Source: Levilactobacillus andaensis
GTDB lineage: Bacteria > Bacillota > Bacilli > Lactobacillales > Lactobacillaceae
NCBI RefSeq assembly: GCF_016861695.1
Contig: NZ_BOLP01000004.1
Location: 310,001 to 374,000 of the forward strand
Direction: 5' to 3'
DNA: 64,000 bases
The position numbers were made by a program, and so were the translations under genes. The notes below the pieces were generated by a model. That model ran no database searches, had not been told where the DNA came from, and was given only the letters and a program-made list of their open reading frames with translations. Shown here one piece after another: positions 61,359 through 64,000 of this stretch. How positions within the stretch are numbered: the stretch's first letter is position 1; each line of letters starts with the position of its first letter.

Positions 61359-61706
61359 TTGCAACCCACCATTCAACCTGAACATCGTGTTATTAACGGC
61401 CTGAATTACCTCAGCGTCATCTTCATGCCGGTTGGCTTTCCCCTGCTGGTTCTGATCATTAGTGCCTTCACGCCGCTGGCCCCGGATGTTCGCCGGTCGG
61501 CCCGTCACGCGCTGGTTCTCCAGCTACTGCCCTTTATCAGCTTTATCATCTTAATGTTAGGACTAGGTGGCATGTCCATCTTCACTGGCGTCAGCAGTCG
61601 CCTACTGGTCGGCGGTGGCTTTCTGGTTACTGCCCTGCTTGTCCTGATTGGCGTGGGACTCTATCTGTATAACATTTACCGTGCCATTCGCATCTTTGCT
61701 AGCTAG
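61359..61706 (+). CDS. Small membrane protein (DUF4870/Tic20-like)
   Basis: A 115-residue protein with three membrane segments: VIFMPVGFPLLVLIISAF, LLPFISFIILMLGLGG and LVTALLVLIGVGLYLYNIYR. The pattern (RRSARHAL before segment two, YRAIRIFA at the end) fits the DUF4870 group. Start TTG 61359 with GGAGGCG upstream. No function is known. Repeat C begins directly after its stop. Confidence 0.7.
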   Translation: MQPTIQPEHRVINGLNYLSVIFMPVGFPLLVLIISAFTPLAPDVRRSARHALVLQLLPFISFIILMLGLGGMSIFTGVSSRLLVGGGFLVTALLVLIGVGLYLYNIYRAIRIFAS

Positions 61707-61875
61707 AAAAGAGTGAAACAAAAGGCGATTAGCTGACGAGCATTAAGGCTGATAACCGAATAATCCCGGCTCAGATTGTTTGGTTATCAGTTTTAAGCGG
61801 AATCCATTGCCTTGGGTTGCCCGTTTCAGCAATATAAATTTGGAGATACCCAAATTTTGTCCCAGACTCGCAATC
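61707..61875 (+). ncRNA. Repeat element C, copy 2: probable structured RNA
   Basis: CTGATAACC (61749-61757) pairs with GGTTATCAG (61782-61790) around GAATAATCCCGG...GATTGTTT. The loop equals that of copy 1 at 22498-22676 while four stem pairs differ in a compensated way. TTAAGCGGA after the stem is also conserved. The final terminator stem is weaker than in copy 1. Confidence 0.5.
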
Positions 61876-61920
61876 TCTGACCGCCGCAATACCATCAGAG
61901 TTATTCAATTTCTACGCATC

Positions 61921-61957
61921 AAAAAACGTCGCCACGACAACCGTGACGGCGCTTTTT
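61921..61957 (-). terminator. Terminator of the secreted protein gene (bidirectional)
   Basis: AAAAAGCGCCGTCACGG and CCGTGACGGCGC-like arms flank a short loop; T runs lie on both strands. It starts seven bases after the gene end at 61965. Confidence 0.75.
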
Positions 61958-61964
61958 GTACTAA

Positions 61965-62624
61965 TTATGATCTGTAGTTGAAGTTATTGACCATGGTAGT
62001 TACCCCTTGGTCGGCGTACTTCGTGGCGTATTCTTCTTGTTGTTCTTCAGTTAAAGCACCAGAATCTGCGAAAGCCTTCAAGTATTGCTTGTACAACGTT
62101 GGCTTCACGTATTTCTTGGCGTAGGCTGGAGCTGGGCTCTTCTTGACCTTAGTGTACGTGTAAGTCGTCCCCGTCGTGCCTAAACGCCGACTGGCCTTGG
62201 TACCCTTAAGCTTAGTCGTGAAGGTCGTGCTGGTCTTCTTGGTCAATTTGAACGTGTAAACGGTCTTAGTCAATGACGTTGTCGTCTGGCCATCGGTCGT
62301 CGTGAACTTGATCAACTTATACTTGGTGGTCAATGTCCGCTTGTCCTTGCTGAGCTTAATGGACGTTGGCACCCCGTATTTTACATTAGGCGTTGCGCCA
62401 AAGTCACCGAAGATCAACATCTGACCGGTCTTCTTACCGCTCTTGTAAGTCTTAAAGTAAAAGGCCGTCTTTGATTTGTCACTCTTGTAATAACGCTTTA
62501 AATCGGTGTTCGTGAAAGTAGGCTTTGCCTTCGTCTTGGCACTAGCAACACTTGGTGAAACTACGCCACCTAATGTGCCAACTGCCATAACGACTAATCC
62601 TAACTTAATCCAAAAACGCTTCAT
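61965..62624 (-). CDS. Secreted Lys/Thr-rich protein of unknown function
   Basis: A 219-residue exported protein. The signal peptide (LGLVVMAVGTLGGVVSPS) ends at VASA, so cleavage after residue 29 is likely. The mature part is very rich in Lys, Thr, Tyr and Ser, with a beta-like pattern (YTFKLTKKTSTTFTTKLKGT). The last 40 residues (YLKAFADSGALTEEQQEEYA) are helical. It has a high positive charge, so it may bind the wall. I know no family for it. Confidence 0.72.
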   Translation of the reverse strand: MKRFWIKLGLVVMAVGTLGGVVSPSVASAKTKAKPTFTNTDLKRYYKSDKSKTAFYFKTYKSGKKTGQMLIFGDFGATPNVKYGVPTSIKLSKDKRTLTTKYKLIKFTTTDGQTTTSLTKTVYTFKLTKKTSTTFTTKLKGTKASRRLGTTGTTYTYTKVKKSPAPAYAKKYVKPTLYKQYLKAFADSGALTEEQQEEYATKYADQGVTTMVNNFNYRS

Positions 62625-62721
62625 ACCAAAAATCCTCCTTCAAATCTTTCTCTTTAATTCATCCACTCATCTGTTTACATACTGCCATAGTGGCTATCTA
62701 AACACAAGCAACATGCATGAG

Positions 62722-63537
62722 TTAATTTTTAAGTTCCGTAAAGACCTGTTCCAGATAAGCGGCGATACCGGCTTCATTGTTACTCTTAGGGGTAATGTGG
62801 TTGGCTGCCTGCTTGACTTCAGGTTGACCATTTAACATGGCGACCCCATCACCAGCGGCCTTGATCATCCCCAGATCATTTTCCGCATCACCAAATGCCA
62901 TCAAATTACTGAAATCCCAGCCGAAATGCGTCAACAATTGACCCAAGCCAACTGCCTTATCCATATCAGCCGCCAAGAATTCCAAAATCTTAGGCTGTGA
63001 ACGCACCACGTGATATTGTTCGTGCATGGCCGGCGTTAAGTTTGCGACCACGTCGTCTAAGACCGCGGGCGCCGTTGCCATCACCGCTTTACTGAACAAG
63101 TGGTCCGGCAAATCGTTAAAGGCCGTTGGCGTAAACGTCATCGGTGCCTTCAACATCTGTTGATACTCCGACTTGGCCAGATCTGCGACCGGATAAACCT
63201 GGTCGAAGTCTAACACGTCTAATGGGTAGCCGTGCGCCGCCGCAAATTCGTGGAGCGGTTTGAAGTCGTTACGACTCAAGCCACTCTGTGCTAAAGCTTC
63301 CTTCGTTGTATTTTGAATCACTAACGCCCCGTTAAACGTAATCGTGTAATCTTCTGTGGTCGTTAGTCCCAGTTGCTCTAGATACCCCCAGATGGCGTTG
63401 ATTGGCCGTCCAGTACACAGCACCACTTTAATCCCCGCTGTGTGTAACTGTCGTAGTGCAGCTGCGTTGGCCTCACTGATAGTCTTATCCGTGTTGAGCA
63501 AAGTTTCATCTAGGTCGAGCGCAATCATCTTAATCAT
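62722..63537 (-). CDS. Cof-type HAD phosphatase
   Basis: A 271-residue hydrolase. The nucleophile motif is ALDLDETLLN, motif II is VVLCTGRP, motif III has the Lys in DMDKAVGL, and motif IV is MAFGDAENDLGM. The C2B cap lies between residues about 85 and 190. Relatives such as YidA dephosphorylate sugar phosphates and related small molecules. GGAGG lies upstream of the ATG at 63537. Confidence 0.9.
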   Translation of the reverse strand: MIKMIALDLDETLLNTDKTISEANAAALRQLHTAGIKVVLCTGRPINAIWGYLEQLGLTTTEDYTITFNGALVIQNTTKEALAQSGLSRNDFKPLHEFAAAHGYPLDVLDFDQVYPVADLAKSEYQQMLKAPMTFTPTAFNDLPDHLFSKAVMATAPAVLDDVVANLTPAMHEQYHVVRSQPKILEFLAADMDKAVGLGQLLTHFGWDFSNLMAFGDAENDLGMIKAAGDGVAMLNGQPEVKQAANHITPKSNNEAGIAAYLEQVFTELKN

Positions 63538-63658
63538 TCGTCATTGACCTCCGTTTCACTGTCTAGTTTACACGTAACCGCTACCGAAATAAACAGCGTT
63601 TCCAGGATAGTTACGGCAAATTTACGGGGTTAAATGCGGTGGACACAACTCACTTGTT

Positions 63659-64000
63659 TCAAAGTAAATACTGCTGAATCAGACTGACGATCTGTTGATT
63701 TTCCGGCAGGTTGGCGTGATTGGCATTCGCACCGGTGACCGTCATCTGGGTAAAGCTCTTGACCTGATTTTGAAAAATGTACTTGCCCCGGTTCACACTG
63801 TCAAACGGCACGATTCCATCTCCCGTGTAGGTCTTACTGCCGGCAATCGAGTACACGACTAACTGCTTGGGCAACCGGCCCCGGTTGGCACATAGCCGGT
63901 CAAATAGCGGCGTATCTACCTTGGGGTCCTGTTCTTCCAAATTAAATGGTGCGGCAATCGTCATCAACTGATCGGCATGCACGTGCGTTGCGGCCAGCTC
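63659..64000 (-). CDS. DUF915-type alpha/beta hydrolase, 5' partial
   Basis: The frame is open to the window edge (upstream codons 63983-64000 read E-L-A-A-T-H). The visible part is the C-terminal half: TIAAPFNLEEQDP, LVVYSIAGSKTYTGDGIVPF with the acidic residue, and the catalytic His in NANHANLPEN. The nucleophile lies outside. It ends at 63659. Related in fold to the gene at 57656-58411. Confidence 0.8.
   Translation of the reverse strand, partial: ELAATHVHADQLMTIAAPFNLEEQDPKVDTPLFDRLCANRGRLPKQLVVYSIAGSKTYTGDGIVPFDSVNRGKYIFQNQVKSFTQMTVTGANANHANLPENQQIVSLIQQYLL

Overview
The window looks like chromosomal DNA of a Gram-positive lactic acid bacterium of the family Lactobacillaceae, most like a Levilactobacillus-type species. 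Roughly half of the bases are G or C. AGGAGG-type ribosome binding sites are strong, and TTG and GTG starts are frequent. The gene set is typical: Opp peptide importer, PepX and a proline iminopeptidase, LtaS-type polyglycerolphosphate synthase, NlpC/P60 and YkuD wall enzymes, PadR/DHA2 efflux pair, DegV protein. No rRNA, tRNA, prophage, transposase or CRISPR array was seen.

Layout. 1-446 is the end of a histidine phosphatase. 816-6672 is an oppABCDF operon on the minus strand. 7460-8737 is hflX. 9265-12169 is a glnQHMP-like amino acid importer. 13083-16365 holds a membrane protein, a Ser-rich protein, a Fur-family regulator and an overlapping guanylate kinase-like/Nudix pair. 16705-22486 holds an APC permease, pepX and proline iminopeptidase. 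22763-26471 holds an L,D-transpeptidase, an ABC-F protein, a VOC protein and a CPBP protease. 27114-35613 has two paralogous TrpXYZ-like ABC importers, one on each strand, around a DegV protein. 35759-43478 is mixed envelope and metabolic genes. 43680-49993 has an MMPL protein, a DHA2 pump with its PadR regulator and a methyltransferase-like membrane protein. 50355-64000 has MerR, NlpC/P60, GNAT, histidine phosphatase, LtaS, flavin reductase, two DUF915-like hydrolases (one partial), PrsW, a nucleoside hydrolase, a HAD phosphatase and small envelope proteins.

The most striking non-coding object is the leader of the minus-strand TrpXYZ-like operon (about 29921-30235). A promoter is followed by a 20-residue leader peptide with five Phe in its last eight residues, then a chain of seven RNA segments. 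Each segment can pair with the one before or the one after, and the last pair is an intrinsic terminator. It reads as a ribosome-controlled phenylalanine attenuator, not a T-box.

The intergenic spaces are also filled with a palindromic repeat system. Module A (about 190 bp, about 20 copies or remnants) and module B (about 165 bp plus tail, about 9 copies) almost always occur, when together, in the fixed order B then A. Many copies are internally deleted between short matches. A third repeated element (C, two copies) shows compensatory stem changes and is probably a structured RNA. A cluster of seven DnaA-box-like sites lies at 56238-56456. A second orphan leader-peptide RNA lies at 31705-31972.
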